A stretch of DNA of 9,805 nt, taken from NCBI GenBank assembly GCA_964561165.1, contig CAZLOJ010000042.1, positions 1 to 9,805 on the forward strand. The letters run 5' to 3'. Below, piece after piece: positions 1 through 6,315 of this stretch (position 1 is the first letter of the stretch; each line of letters opens with the position of its first letter). The stretch is from IMCC26077 sp964561165 (GTDB lineage Bacteria > Actinomycetota > Actinomycetes > Nanopelagicales > Nanopelagicaceae). Below the pieces are notes generated by a model, which saw only the letters and a list, made by a program, of their open reading frames with translations, was not told the DNA's origin and did not search any database. Both the position numbers and the translations under genes were made by a program.

Positions 1-443
1 TGCGATTTGAGCCAGCAGGTATGACAGATGATGCTGATATCCGCATGGCGCAATCGATGATGGATTACATCTTCCGTCGCCTCGCACTCGATTACCTTCC
101 AGCAGATGAACGAGCTGCGCTCGGCATCTTCTCTGCAGCAGAGCGCGCACGCGCACTTGATGGCGGAAGCTACGGCGTAGTCGAGAGCGCACCAGCGATG
201 GATGAGGTAGCAATCGATACCCCGCCTGCTACTCCGGTTGCTCCGGCAGCAAAGGTGCAAGAGATTGCGATTACCTCAGCGCCAGCGGCGCCAGTACAGA
301 TCGGTTCATCAACTGAGCTGTTAGAGGCGATGCTGGGTCGAAGCGCAGATGCGCCAATGTGTATGACATGTGGCGTCAAGATGCGCGCTGCAGGTGCCTG
401 CTACGTCTGCGAAGGCTGCGGTTCAACATCAGGATGTAGCTAA
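1..443 (+). CDS. nrdJ: Vitamin B12-dependent (class II) ribonucleoside-diphosphate reductase, C-terminal part (5' end outside window)
   Basis: The reading frame is open from the window edge, so the ATG at 21 is internal. The enzyme reduces ribonucleotides to deoxyribonucleotides using adenosylcobalamin. Visible here are the end of the catalytic part (RMAQSMMDYIFRRLALDYLP), then an Ala/Pro-rich linker of about 60 residues, then the Cys-rich tail with CMTCG, CYVCEGC and a terminal STSGCS. In this family the tail binds zinc and carries the redox-active cysteines that re-reduce the active site. The tail matches actinobacterial NrdJ very closely. The linker resembles no domain I know and is probably a flexible tether. 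The TAA stop at 441-443 lies in the stem of a perfect inverted repeat. nagA starts 20 nt downstream on the same strand. The family assignment is very secure; the missing N-terminal part, with the cobalamin and radical-site residues, cannot be checked here. Confidence 0.95.
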   Translation, partial: RFEPAGMTDDADIRMAQSMMDYIFRRLALDYLPADERAALGIFSAAERARALDGGSYGVVESAPAMDEVAIDTPPATPVAPAAKVQEIAITSAPAAPVQIGSSTELLEAMLGRSADAPMCMTCGVKMRAAGACYVCEGCGSTSGCS

Positions 444-457
444 TCACTAGCTACATC
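433..457 (+). repeat. Perfect 10-bp inverted repeat between nrdJ and nagA
   Basis: GATGTAGCTA (433-442) is followed by a 5-nt spacer and its exact reverse complement TAGCTACATC (448-457). It covers the last nrdJ codons and the TAA stop, and ends 6 nt before the nagA ATG. No T-run follows, so it is not a classical intrinsic terminator. It could be an operator for an amino-sugar regulator, a transcript-stabilising hairpin, or a coupling element opened by ribosomes finishing nrdJ. It does not match the DasR-type site as I remember it (a TGGTCTAGACCA-like core). Confidence 0.7.
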
Positions 458-463
458 TAACAA

Positions 464-1582
464 ATGAATTCCTTCTCGATAGGGGCCGAGCGCGCGCTTA
501 TCAATGGCGAGATCACCTCGGCCTCCATCGAGATTTCCCATGGCATCATCACCAAAGTTGTTCCACGCCCCGCTGAGTTGGTGGGGGATATTCTCCTTCG
601 CGAGAGTGATTGTGTGCTCTCGCCGGGATTTATTGATTGTCAGATCAATGGCATCAGCGATATCAATTTCTTTGATGCTGACAAAGACGATCTAGAGCGT
701 GCACTGGTTGCACTGGCGCACAATGGCGTGACCTCATGCATCCCCTCAATGATCTCTGCACCGATAGGTGAGTTGGTTGCTGCGATTGAGGCATCTGATT
801 GTGGCGAAAGTTCTCCTTCAGGAATCAATCGCGCTCGTCATTTGGGATATCACATCGAAGGTCCATTCCTCTCGGATGATTTCTCGCGAGCGCATGATGC
901 GCGCTTCTTTCTCGATCCGACCCCGCACCATCTCGATCCACTATTAGAGACTGGGCGAGTCTCGATTATCACGCTCGCACCTGAGCGAGCGCGCGCTCGC
1001 GAAGCAATCAGCGCAATTCACCAGGCCGGAGTTATCGCAAGCGCAGGTCACTCTGGCGCGACATTTGAGCAGATGGTTGATGCAGTTGCGGCAGGACTTT
1101 CCATGATCACTCATTTATTTAACGGTATGGATAAGAACGCAAGCGCGGGAATTATTCGCGCTGCGAGTGAATTGCGAGAGTTAACTGTAGGTTTAATCGC
1201 CGATGGAATCCATAATCAGAGTGAACAGGTGCAGTGGGCTTTTGAAACGATGGGTGATCGGATTGCTCTCGTGACAGATGCGCTTGGTTCTCGGTTGGGC
1301 GACCAACCAGTGCAGGTTGATCCGCATGGATCAGGAGGCGCTTATCGAACCGATGGGACCCTTGCAGGTTCGACGCTCACCTTGGACAAGGTGATTGCAC
1401 GAGCGGTCACGCTAGGAGCGCCATTGAATCAGGCGCTGGTGAGCGCTACTCGTACCCCTGCGCGCCTGCTTGGCCGCTCAGATCTTGGGGAGATTAAAGA
1501 GGGGGCGCTCGCTGATCTCACCTACTTTTCAAATAGTGGAAGTATTCGTACCTGGATCGGCGGAGTGGAGGTGGCCCAATGA
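464..1582 (+). CDS. nagA: N-acetylglucosamine-6-phosphate deacetylase
   Basis: NagA hydrolyses GlcNAc-6-phosphate to glucosamine-6-phosphate and acetate in cell-wall recycling and GlcNAc/chitin use. The 372-residue product has the amidohydrolase layout in order: PGFIDCQING (54-63), HIEGPF (130-135) with the metal-ligand Glu132, AGHS with His196, THLFNGM with His217 and Asn220, ADGIH ending at His250, VTDA with catalytic Asp272, and AGSTLTLD (301-308). The length is slightly below the usual 380-400. The ATG at 464 is the first reasonable start and has no clear Shine-Dalgarno sequence, so translation may depend on ribosomes finishing nrdJ just upstream. The gene ends in a 4-bp ATGA overlap with the SIS gene, which suggests translational coupling. 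A 16-bp GC-rich palindrome at 985-1000 encodes an ERARARE stretch and is probably a by-product of Arg/Ala codons. The assignment is secure. Confidence 0.95.
   Translation: MNSFSIGAERALINGEITSASIEISHGIITKVVPRPAELVGDILLRESDCVLSPGFIDCQINGISDINFFDADKDDLERALVALAHNGVTSCIPSMISAPIGELVAAIEASDCGESSPSGINRARHLGYHIEGPFLSDDFSRAHDARFFLDPTPHHLDPLLETGRVSIITLAPERARAREAISAIHQAGVIASAGHSGATFEQMVDAVAAGLSMITHLFNGMDKNASAGIIRAASELRELTVGLIADGIHNQSEQVQWAFETMGDRIALVTDALGSRLGDQPVQVDPHGSGGAYRTDGTLAGSTLTLDKVIARAVTLGAPLNQALVSATRTPARLLGRSDLGEIKEGALADLTYFSNSGSIRTWIGGVEVAQ
1567..1574 (+). promoter_or_regulatory. Ribosome-binding site for the SIS-domain gene
   Basis: GGAGGTGG lies inside the end of nagA, with its GGAGG core 7 nt before the ATG at 1579. 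It is the strongest Shine-Dalgarno sequence in the cluster. It fixes the downstream start at 1579 rather than the second Met codon (1588), and fits coupled translation across the ATGA overlap. Confidence 0.75.
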
Positions 1583-2607
1583 GCATTATGAGCGCTGAGA
1601 TCAATGAGCAGGCAGATGCAATTGCGGCAACCTTGAACGCACTGGCGCCAGCACGCGCAGATGTTCAAAAGTTATTTGCTGGAGCAAACGGAGTTCTTTT
1701 CATGGCTCGCGGCACGAGTGACAATGTTGCTGACTACGGCCAATATCTCCTCTCGACGAGAGCGGGCGTACTCGCTACTAGCGGCAGCCCCTCGATAGCA
1801 ACAGCTTTTAATTCGACAGTAAATCTCCAAGGTCACGTGGTCATTGGTATTAGCCAGTCAGGTTCAACTGCCGAAATTGTGGAATCGCTCCAATGGGCAA
1901 AGCGCTCAGGCGCTCGAACGCTCGCGTTAACAAATGTGGCCGAAAGTCCATTGACTAAAGGGGCCGACTTAACTCTGCTTACACGGGCCGGTAATGAGAA
2001 AGCTGTGCCGGCGACAAAGAGCTTTTCCAGCGCGATGGCAGCGATGGCTTGGATCACCTCGTCACTCGATGGTGGGAGATTTGATAGCGAGCTTGCATCA
2101 TTACCGGCGAAAGTCCGTGAAGTATTGGATGCAAATTTTCATTGGGGCGAAATGGAGCGCGCAATTGGCGCTGCAAACACGTTGGTTGTTTCCGGCCGTG
2201 GTTACGGACAATCAGTCGCGCGCGAGATTGCATTAAAACTAAAAGAGTGTGCGCTCATAAATGCATCTGGACTCTCGTTCGCTGATCTTCGTCATGGTCC
2301 CGTTGCGGTATTTAGCCAGGGTTTTCCGCTGATTTCACTCGGACTTTCGGCCGCATCACCTTTACTCTCTGGCTTGCATGACCTGCAGCGCGCAGCACAT
2401 CAAGCAGGTGCGCCGATAATCAACATAAGTGGCGTGAGCGCTCCGGATATTCCTGTGCATCACGTACCGTTACCAGAAATCTCTGATGAGCTCCTTCCGA
2501 TTCTTCAAGTAATTCCGGGGCAGAAACTTGCTGAGCGAATCGCACATGCACGCGGATTTAATCCTGATCAGCCACGTGGCCTTAATAAAGTCACGCAAAC
2601 GATTTGA
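1579..2607 (+). CDS. Double-SIS-domain sugar isomerase/deaminase, probable glucosamine-6-phosphate deaminase of the GlmS-like (NagB-II) type
   Basis: The 342-residue product resembles the isomerase half of glucosamine-6-phosphate synthase but lacks the N-terminal glutaminase domain and its catalytic Cys. It probably deaminates glucosamine-6-P to fructose-6-P and ammonia. SIS domain 1 shows ARGTSDN (43-49) and the phosphate-binding ISQSGSTAE (91-99), followed by AVPATKSF (142-149). SIS domain 2 shows SGRGYG (205-210), REIALKLKE (215-223) and LRHGP with His239, the expected sugar ring-opening residue. The C-terminal DQPRGLNKVTQ carries Lys337 at the position of the GlmS active-site lysine. The start overlaps the nagA stop (ATGA) behind a strong ribosome-binding site. 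Directly after nagA, and with no classical NagB in the window, the deaminase role is the simplest reading. AgaS-type or fructosamine deglycase activity is possible, since SIS substrate specificity is hard to read from sequence. Confidence 0.85.
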   Translation: MSIMSAEINEQADAIAATLNALAPARADVQKLFAGANGVLFMARGTSDNVADYGQYLLSTRAGVLATSGSPSIATAFNSTVNLQGHVVIGISQSGSTAEIVESLQWAKRSGARTLALTNVAESPLTKGADLTLLTRAGNEKAVPATKSFSSAMAAMAWITSSLDGGRFDSELASLPAKVREVLDANFHWGEMERAIGAANTLVVSGRGYGQSVAREIALKLKECALINASGLSFADLRHGPVAVFSQGFPLISLGLSAASPLLSGLHDLQRAAHQAGAPIINISGVSAPDIPVHHVPLPEISDELLPILQVIPGQKLAERIAHARGFNPDQPRGLNKVTQTI

Positions 2608-2625
2608 ACGCAAAGTGAATCTGTT

Positions 2626-3504
2626 ATGTCGCTAACCCTTGGCATTGATATCGGTGGCACAAAGATAGCGGCGGCACTGGTCCGCAACGGCGAGATCCTC
2701 AAGAAGGTCGAGCGGGTATATCAACGCTCAAGCATCATCGATGATCTTGCTACAGCAATCAAAGAACTCGATCCAGAACGCGAAGTGGGTAGCGTTGGTA
2801 TCGCATGTGCAGGGTTGATCGACTCGGAGCGGGGCATGATCACATTTGCTGGCAATCTCGACTTCGAGAACTTCCCACTTCGAGATCTCTTAGCACCTCA
2901 AATTGATCGCGAGATCTCACTAACAAACGATGCAAGCGCAGCTGGGTGGGGAGAGTTTCGCTACGGCGCCGGACGAAGTTTTAGCCATATGGCGCTCATT
3001 GCAGTTGGCACCGGTATCGGTGGCGCGCTAATTCTCAATCGCTCGCTCCTTCTTGGAGCACATGGTTTGGGCGCTGAACTTGGACACTTACATGTACCCG
3101 GCGCTACGCAGGAGTGTCCCTGTGGATTGATTGGTTGTGTAGAAGCGGTGGCAAGTGGTCGGGCCATGGAACGGCGTGCGCACGAAAATGGTTTTGCCTC
3201 GACCCAAGAGTTGGCTGAGGCAGCACGCAATGGTGATGGGGGCGCGAACGCGCTCTTTGATCAGATGGGTTGGGCAATTGGCGCAATTGCCGGACGTTTA
3301 ACAAATGTCGTTGATTTACAAGTTCTTGTCATCGGCGGTGGCTTTGGTGCGACCTTCGACCTCTGGGAAGGTGGTGCAACCCGAGGCTTGCGCGAGAACA
3401 TCGTGGTGCCCAATTTGCGATCGATTCCAGAATTTAAACGTGCGCAATTAGGTAACGATGCCGGCGTAATTGGAGTGGCAGATTTCGCTTACGGCAAGGT
3501 ATGA
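2626..3504 (+). CDS. ROK-family sugar kinase, probable N-acetylglucosamine kinase or glucokinase
   Basis: The 292-residue product has the complete ROK kinase set: N-terminal ATP-binding GIDIGGTK (6-13), LTNDASAAGWGE (99-110) with catalytic Asp102, AVGTGIGG (126-133), ELGH (151-154), and the zinc-binding CPCGLIGCVE with Cys164, Cys166 and Cys171, followed by the second phosphate loop VIGGGFG (235-241). There is no DNA-binding helix-turn-helix domain, so this is an enzyme, not a ROK repressor. ROK kinases phosphorylate glucose, GlcNAc, ManNAc and related sugars. Directly after nagA and the SIS deaminase, with an 18-nt gap, GlcNAc is the likeliest substrate, but that rests on context. No strong Shine-Dalgarno sequence precedes the ATG. 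The 3' end overlaps the convergent NUDIX gene by 16 bp, with no terminator between them. Confidence 0.88.
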   Translation: MSLTLGIDIGGTKIAAALVRNGEILKKVERVYQRSSIIDDLATAIKELDPEREVGSVGIACAGLIDSERGMITFAGNLDFENFPLRDLLAPQIDREISLTNDASAAGWGEFRYGAGRSFSHMALIAVGTGIGGALILNRSLLLGAHGLGAELGHLHVPGATQECPCGLIGCVEAVASGRAMERRAHENGFASTQELAEAARNGDGGANALFDQMGWAIGAIAGRLTNVVDLQVLVIGGGFGATFDLWEGGATRGLRENIVVPNLRSIPEFKRAQLGNDAGVIGVADFAYGKV

Positions 3505-3947
3505 ATTAGCTCCACCAGTGCAGGCCAGTTTCTTCCAAAAGCAGGATGAAGTGCGAGTGTGGGAACATCGCTTCGTTCTATCCAGCGCACTTCAATTGAC
3601 TCTTGATTAGCGGCAATCGGATCGCAGCGTTCATGAGCTAGAGCAATGATGGTGTGATAACCCCAGGCGCCATGTTCCTGACAACTTTCGCCAGTGACTT
3701 CGATTTCATCCGCCGTAATTCCAATCTCCTCGTGAGCTTCGCGAAGCGCGGCTTCTAGATAACTTTCGTGGGAATCGCGCGCGCCACCTGGAATACCCCA
3801 GGTATCCCCGTTATGCACCCAGGGCGCTCGATGTTGGAGAAGTACTTGCGAGCCGCGTAGCAAGAGCAGTCCAGCAGCGCCATAAAGCCCCCAATGTTTA
3901 CCACCACAGGAGCACTCAATCCATCCATCACCATCGCGCGGCGCCAT
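3489..3947 (-). CDS. NUDIX hydrolase
   Basis: NUDIX enzymes hydrolyse nucleoside diphosphates linked to another group, such as oxidised dNTPs or nucleotide sugars; the substrate here cannot be told. The complete Nudix box GX5EX7REUXEEXGU runs from Gly55 to Ile77, with Glu61, Arg69, Glu70, Glu73 and Glu74 all present. The N-terminus has an ECSCGGKHWG element (11-20), then GAAGLLLL and VLLQHRA, typical of an actinobacterial NUDIX subfamily. I chose the ATG at 3945-3947 (152 aa). The frame extends to a GTG at 3998, but those 17 extra codons use rare ATA twice and GGG twice and do not look like the family's usual start. The gene converges on the ROK kinase and overlaps its last 16 bp. Nothing links it functionally to its neighbours. 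Confidence 0.87.
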   Translation of the reverse strand: MAPRDGDGWIECSCGGKHWGLYGAAGLLLLRGSQVLLQHRAPWVHNGDTWGIPGGARDSHESYLEAALREAHEEIGITADEIEVTGESCQEHGAWGYHTIIALAHERCDPIAANQESIEVRWIERSDVPTLALHPAFGRNWPALVELIHTLP

Positions 3948-3969
3948 ACCTATTGCTACCACAGCCAGG

Positions 3970-3981
3970 TGGGATATCCCA
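3970..3981. repeat. 12-bp perfect palindrome upstream of the NUDIX gene
   Basis: TGGGATATCCCA is a perfect palindrome 22 nt upstream of the chosen NUDIX start, in the gap between this gene and the divergent lipoprotein gene. It could be an operator. If the NUDIX gene really starts at the GTG at 3998, the palindrome lies inside codons and means less. Confidence 0.35.
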
Positions 3982-4039
3982 GTTGAATTCCCATCCACAC
4001 CGGGCGAGAGGGTTGAATACTCCGCGAATCGTGCACTTC

Positions 4040-4045
4040 TACTCT
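4040..4045 (+). promoter_or_regulatory. Candidate -10 box for a leaderless lipoprotein mRNA
   Basis: TACTCT fits the TANNNT actinobacterial -10 pattern and ends 7 nt before the ATG at 4053. Transcription would therefore start at or next to the start codon. The absence of a Shine-Dalgarno sequence agrees with a leaderless message. No -35 box at good spacing is seen; TTGAAT at 4013-4018 is 21 nt upstream, which is too far. Tentative. Confidence 0.4.
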
Positions 4046-4052
4046 CTCGTCA

Positions 4053-4418
4053 ATGAGAACGAAGTGGATTCTGTTTTTTCTCGTCACATGTTTAATCTCC
4101 GGATGTGGGTATGGCGGTCAGAGAGCGAGCGCAAGTAAATCTGCAGAAGACCAAGGACCAACTGGTGAAATTTCTTTTAGTAAGGAGAGCGCCCGCGAGA
4201 GTTATCTGATTCCACCAGAAATTCCCCCCTCGTTACTTACATACATATTTGCACGCGATTCCATAGCTTCGCGCCAGGGGGAAATTCTCTCGATATCGAT
4301 CCGCGATCAGAGTGCGCGGCATTGGACGCTTGAGATTCTTCGCGAAGCGTTGCCTGATCAAGTAACGATGCAGGTGCACCACTTTGAAGCGGTAGGGGTA
4401 ACGTGGCGCGAGGTGTAA
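4053..4418 (+). CDS. Small predicted lipoprotein of unknown function
   Basis: The 121-residue product starts with a lipoprotein signal: positive residues (MRTK), a hydrophobic core (WILFFLVTCL), and the lipobox ISGC with Cys18 as the lipidation site. It should be exported and anchored on the outer face of the cytoplasmic membrane. A Ser/Lys/Glu-rich polar stretch follows (about 22-50), then a folded-looking part of about 70 residues with DQSARHWTLEILREALPDQV near its centre. I do not recognise a domain. The mRNA may be leaderless. The next gene begins within or just after its 3' end, so the two secreted proteins are probably co-transcribed and may work together. The coding call rests on the signal peptide, sensible codon use and the tight link to the next gene. 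Confidence 0.72.
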   Translation: MRTKWILFFLVTCLISGCGYGGQRASASKSAEDQGPTGEISFSKESARESYLIPPEIPPSLLTYIFARDSIASRQGEILSISIRDQSARHWTLEILREALPDQVTMQVHHFEAVGVTWREV

Positions 4419-5086
4419 GGCCGATGTTGTTCATCGCCTTTTTCACATTTGCTGTGATGTTTGGATTAGAGAGCGCGCAGTTCACCGAACTGGCACATAG
4501 CGCTGGTTGCGCGAAGACATGTGTCAGCGTCACCCGCGAAGGTGGAGAGCTGGTGATTACTGCGCGCCGTGATCCGATCAAGCGCAGACCCACAGTTTCA
4601 GCACCGTCACCGACATCAACTCCGCTTCCCCCATCGAGAACGACGGCAAAAAAGTTAAGTCCACCGCGACGAACCACACCACGCCCAACGCTCTCCAATC
4701 AGATTCGCGAACTCCTTCCTAAGGGTTCCTTTACCGTGTTGCCACGAGCGGGAGCAGTCATTTACGAACCGTTACTAATTCATGCACATGGCTGCGCGCC
4801 CTTTCGGAAAACGCTGCCGATTCTCGATACGTCAATCATTTTGGATTTGCGCTCCACCATTGAGTGGAGCTGGGGAGATGGCCCTGCAGAGCGCTGGCCA
4901 GGCGCGGCGGTGCGCGGCGCACATATCTATCAACAACCTGGTCGCTACCTCATTGTGATGCGGTGTAGGTGGGGCGGTGAATACCGGACTCCAGATAGTT
5001 CGTGGGCGCCTATTCCCGAGGGGATTATCTCCACCTCGCAACAGAGCATTGAGCTCTTTCGTGCACAGGTCTTCTTCACCGAGTGA
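4403..5086 (+). CDS. Membrane-anchored or secreted protein with a PKD-like domain, function unknown
   Basis: With the GTG start at 4403 the product has 227 residues: a short positive N-terminus (Arg3, Arg6), a hydrophobic segment (about 8-22), a Pro/Thr/Ser/Arg-rich low-complexity linker (about 62-97), and a C-terminal domain with EWSWGDG (154-160), HIYQQPGRYLIVM (174-186) and RWGGEY. The WGDG plus H-Y-x-x-P-G-x-Y pattern is typical of PKD-like beta-sandwich domains on secreted bacterial proteins. Cysteines at 36, 40, 131 and 188 could form disulfides outside the cell. GTG is preferred because it supplies the positive residues of a signal sequence and is preceded by AGGGG at 4394-4398. The alternative is the ATG at 4424, behind TAAGG. 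With GTG the gene overlaps the lipoprotein gene by 16 bp. No signal-peptidase site is clear, so it may stay anchored. The role is unknown. Confidence 0.72.
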   Translation: MARGVRPMLFIAFFTFAVMFGLESAQFTELAHSAGCAKTCVSVTREGGELVITARRDPIKRRPTVSAPSPTSTPLPPSRTTAKKLSPPRRTTPRPTLSNQIRELLPKGSFTVLPRAGAVIYEPLLIHAHGCAPFRKTLPILDTSIILDLRSTIEWSWGDGPAERWPGAAVRGAHIYQQPGRYLIVMRCRWGGEYRTPDSSWAPIPEGIISTSQQSIELFRAQVFFTE

Positions 5087-5150
5087 ATTCATCCACAACG
5101 ATACATGGGTTGAGGCGTGCGCGTCCTACCTGCCAACCACTCTTGCGCTC

Positions 5151-6131
5151 ATGACAATAATTTCCACACCTAGTGAGTTAATCACAGCAGTTCCATTCTT
5201 ACTTGATGCCCACCCTGACAATGCATTGGTCTTTATCGCACTGCGTGAGGGCGCTATTACCTGCGCACTTCGCGCCGACATTCCTGAAGCGGTAACGCTC
5301 GAAGGATCTGATGAGCTATTTGCATCGCTTCGCACGAGCGATCCAGAAGAGCTGCTCCTCCTTGCATATCTGCCAACGCCTTACGACAGCCAGCGCTGCG
5401 AGCGACTGTGCGATGAGCTTCAGGCGCGCGCAGAAGAGATTGCGCCAGTTAAGGATTTTCTGATTATCCAGAGCAATCGTTGGCGCTCGTTTCTCTGTAA
5501 AGATCAGAGATGCTGTAACCCGAATGGAGAGCAGCTTCCCGATTTCCAATCGAGCGCTATCGCTGCAGAACATGTTTTTCAAGGTCGCATGATGCCTTCG
5601 GGATTGGGCGCACATGCGGGCGCTCGCAGCGATGACGGCGAGCTTGCGCTCCAACTACTCTGCCAGGCCCAAGAGCACGTTGTAGCAAGTGCGCCAGAGC
5701 TTCGTTCTAAGCAGGGCGTAGTCACGCTGTTACGTTTAATCTCCTCGTTCACCATTCGTAAGACCATCGATAATCACGAGTTAGCTGCAGCGGCGCTGGT
5801 CGCACTTACCGATATTCAAGTCCGTGATTTCGCGATTGGTTCCCATGGCGATGAACACTTACATCTTCATCTCTCGCTCTGGAGCGATCTACTGGCAATA
5901 GCGCCTGCGGGATACCGCGCTCCAGTCGCGACGGTACTTGCGCTCCTTCGCTACGAAGATGGTGATAGTCACGGTGCTCGCGCAATGGTGGAGCGGGCGC
6001 TGTGCGATGACCCGCATTACTCACTTGCACATCTTTTGCAAAAGACCTTTGCTGCAGGTTGGCCGCCTGAGGCGTTCACCACGATGCGCCATGAACTCCA
6101 TCCGAAACTCCGTGCCGAGCTATTGGGCTAG
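5151..6131 (+). CDS. DUF4192 family protein
   Basis: The 326-residue product matches the actinobacterial DUF4192 family, whose function is unknown to me. Recognisable parts are the N-terminal STPSELITAVPFLLDAHPDN followed by ALVFIAL, the central signature NRWRSFLCKDQRCC (109-122) with paired cysteines, and the C-terminal APVATVLALLRYEDGD with ALCDDPHYSLAHLLQ, a helical hairpin that looks like a tetratricopeptide-type repeat. There is no signal peptide, so it is probably cytoplasmic. The frame opens upstream at 4977, but that extension overlaps the PKD gene and is unlike the family; the ATG at 5151 fits where DUF4192 proteins begin. There is no Shine-Dalgarno sequence. ACTCT ending 7 nt before the ATG resembles the arrangement before the lipoprotein gene and may mark a leaderless start, weakly. 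It lies 64 nt after the PKD gene. Confidence 0.9.
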   Translation: MTIISTPSELITAVPFLLDAHPDNALVFIALREGAITCALRADIPEAVTLEGSDELFASLRTSDPEELLLLAYLPTPYDSQRCERLCDELQARAEEIAPVKDFLIIQSNRWRSFLCKDQRCCNPNGEQLPDFQSSAIAAEHVFQGRMMPSGLGAHAGARSDDGELALQLLCQAQEHVVASAPELRSKQGVVTLLRLISSFTIRKTIDNHELAAAALVALTDIQVRDFAIGSHGDEHLHLHLSLWSDLLAIAPAGYRAPVATVLALLRYEDGDSHGARAMVERALCDDPHYSLAHLLQKTFAAGWPPEAFTTMRHELHPKLRAELLG

Positions 6132-6149
6132 CCAGCGCTTTCAATCTCT

Positions 6150-6169
6150 CTATTGGACTCTATTGGACT
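6150..6169 (+). repeat. Tandem 10-bp direct repeat carrying a -35-like element twice
   Basis: CTATTGGACT occurs twice with no spacer (6150-6159 and 6160-6169). Each copy contains TTGGAC, close to the TTGACA -35 consensus. It lies directly upstream of the riboswitch promoter. It may be a slippage duplication of the -35 region, or two half-sites for an activator or repressor. Confidence 0.7.
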
Positions 6170-6192
6170 TTTAGCTGACTATTGCCTATCTT
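6163..6192 (+). promoter_or_regulatory. Probable promoter of the riboswitch-metY-metX unit
   Basis: TTGGAC (6163-6168) and TATCTT (6187-6192) are separated by 18 nt. They would place the transcription start near 6199, exactly at the 5' edge of the riboswitch P1 helix. That agreement is the main support. The first copy of the tandem repeat could give an alternative -35. Confidence 0.55.
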
Positions 6193-6197
6193 TTTCT

Positions 6198-6315
6198 CTA
6201 GGTCATGAGTTCCAGTTGTTAGCCCCGGCTAACTGGACGGCAACCCTCCACCGCGGTGGGGTGCTCCGGGTGAAGACCAGGTCGCTACGAAAGTCGTAAC
6301 GACAAGCGCGGGTAT
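6198..6315 (+). promoter_or_regulatory. SAM-IV type S-adenosylmethionine riboswitch aptamer
   Basis: The conserved SAM-IV landmarks are all present: GGTCATGAG at the 5' end, AGCCCCGGCT, GGCAACCCTCCA, CCGCGGTGGGGTG, TCCGGGTGA and GACCAGGT. Helices I can pair are P1 GGTC (6201-6204) with GACC (6275-6278); P2 CCAGTT (6212-6217) with AACTGG (6231-6236); a P3 hairpin around CCACCGCGGTGG; and a later hairpin GTCG/TACGA with TCGTA/CGAC (6281-6303). Pseudoknot 1 pairs CCCGG (6224-6228) with CCGGG (6266-6270). A second pairs CCGCG in the P3 tip (6251-6255) with CGCGG (6307-6311), as expected for SAM-IV and not for SAM-I. It should sense S-adenosylmethionine and reduce expression of metY, and probably metX, when SAM is plentiful. 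The class is secure; exact 3' limits are approximate. Confidence 0.9.

Noticed and set aside
985..1000. 16-bp perfect GC-rich palindrome inside nagA
   Set aside because: It encodes alternating Arg/Glu/Ala codons (ERARARE) made of GAG, CGA and GCG, which easily create such symmetry; there is no regulatory context mid-gene.
5088..5096. TCATCCACA, one mismatch from a DnaA box
   Set aside because: A single degenerate box with no cluster, AT-rich stretch or dnaA/dnaN neighbours does not support an origin.
4977..5150. N-terminal extension of the DUF4192 frame
   Set aside because: It overlaps the PKD gene in another frame, is Arg/Ser-rich and unlike DUF4192 proteins, which begin near the residues encoded from 5151.
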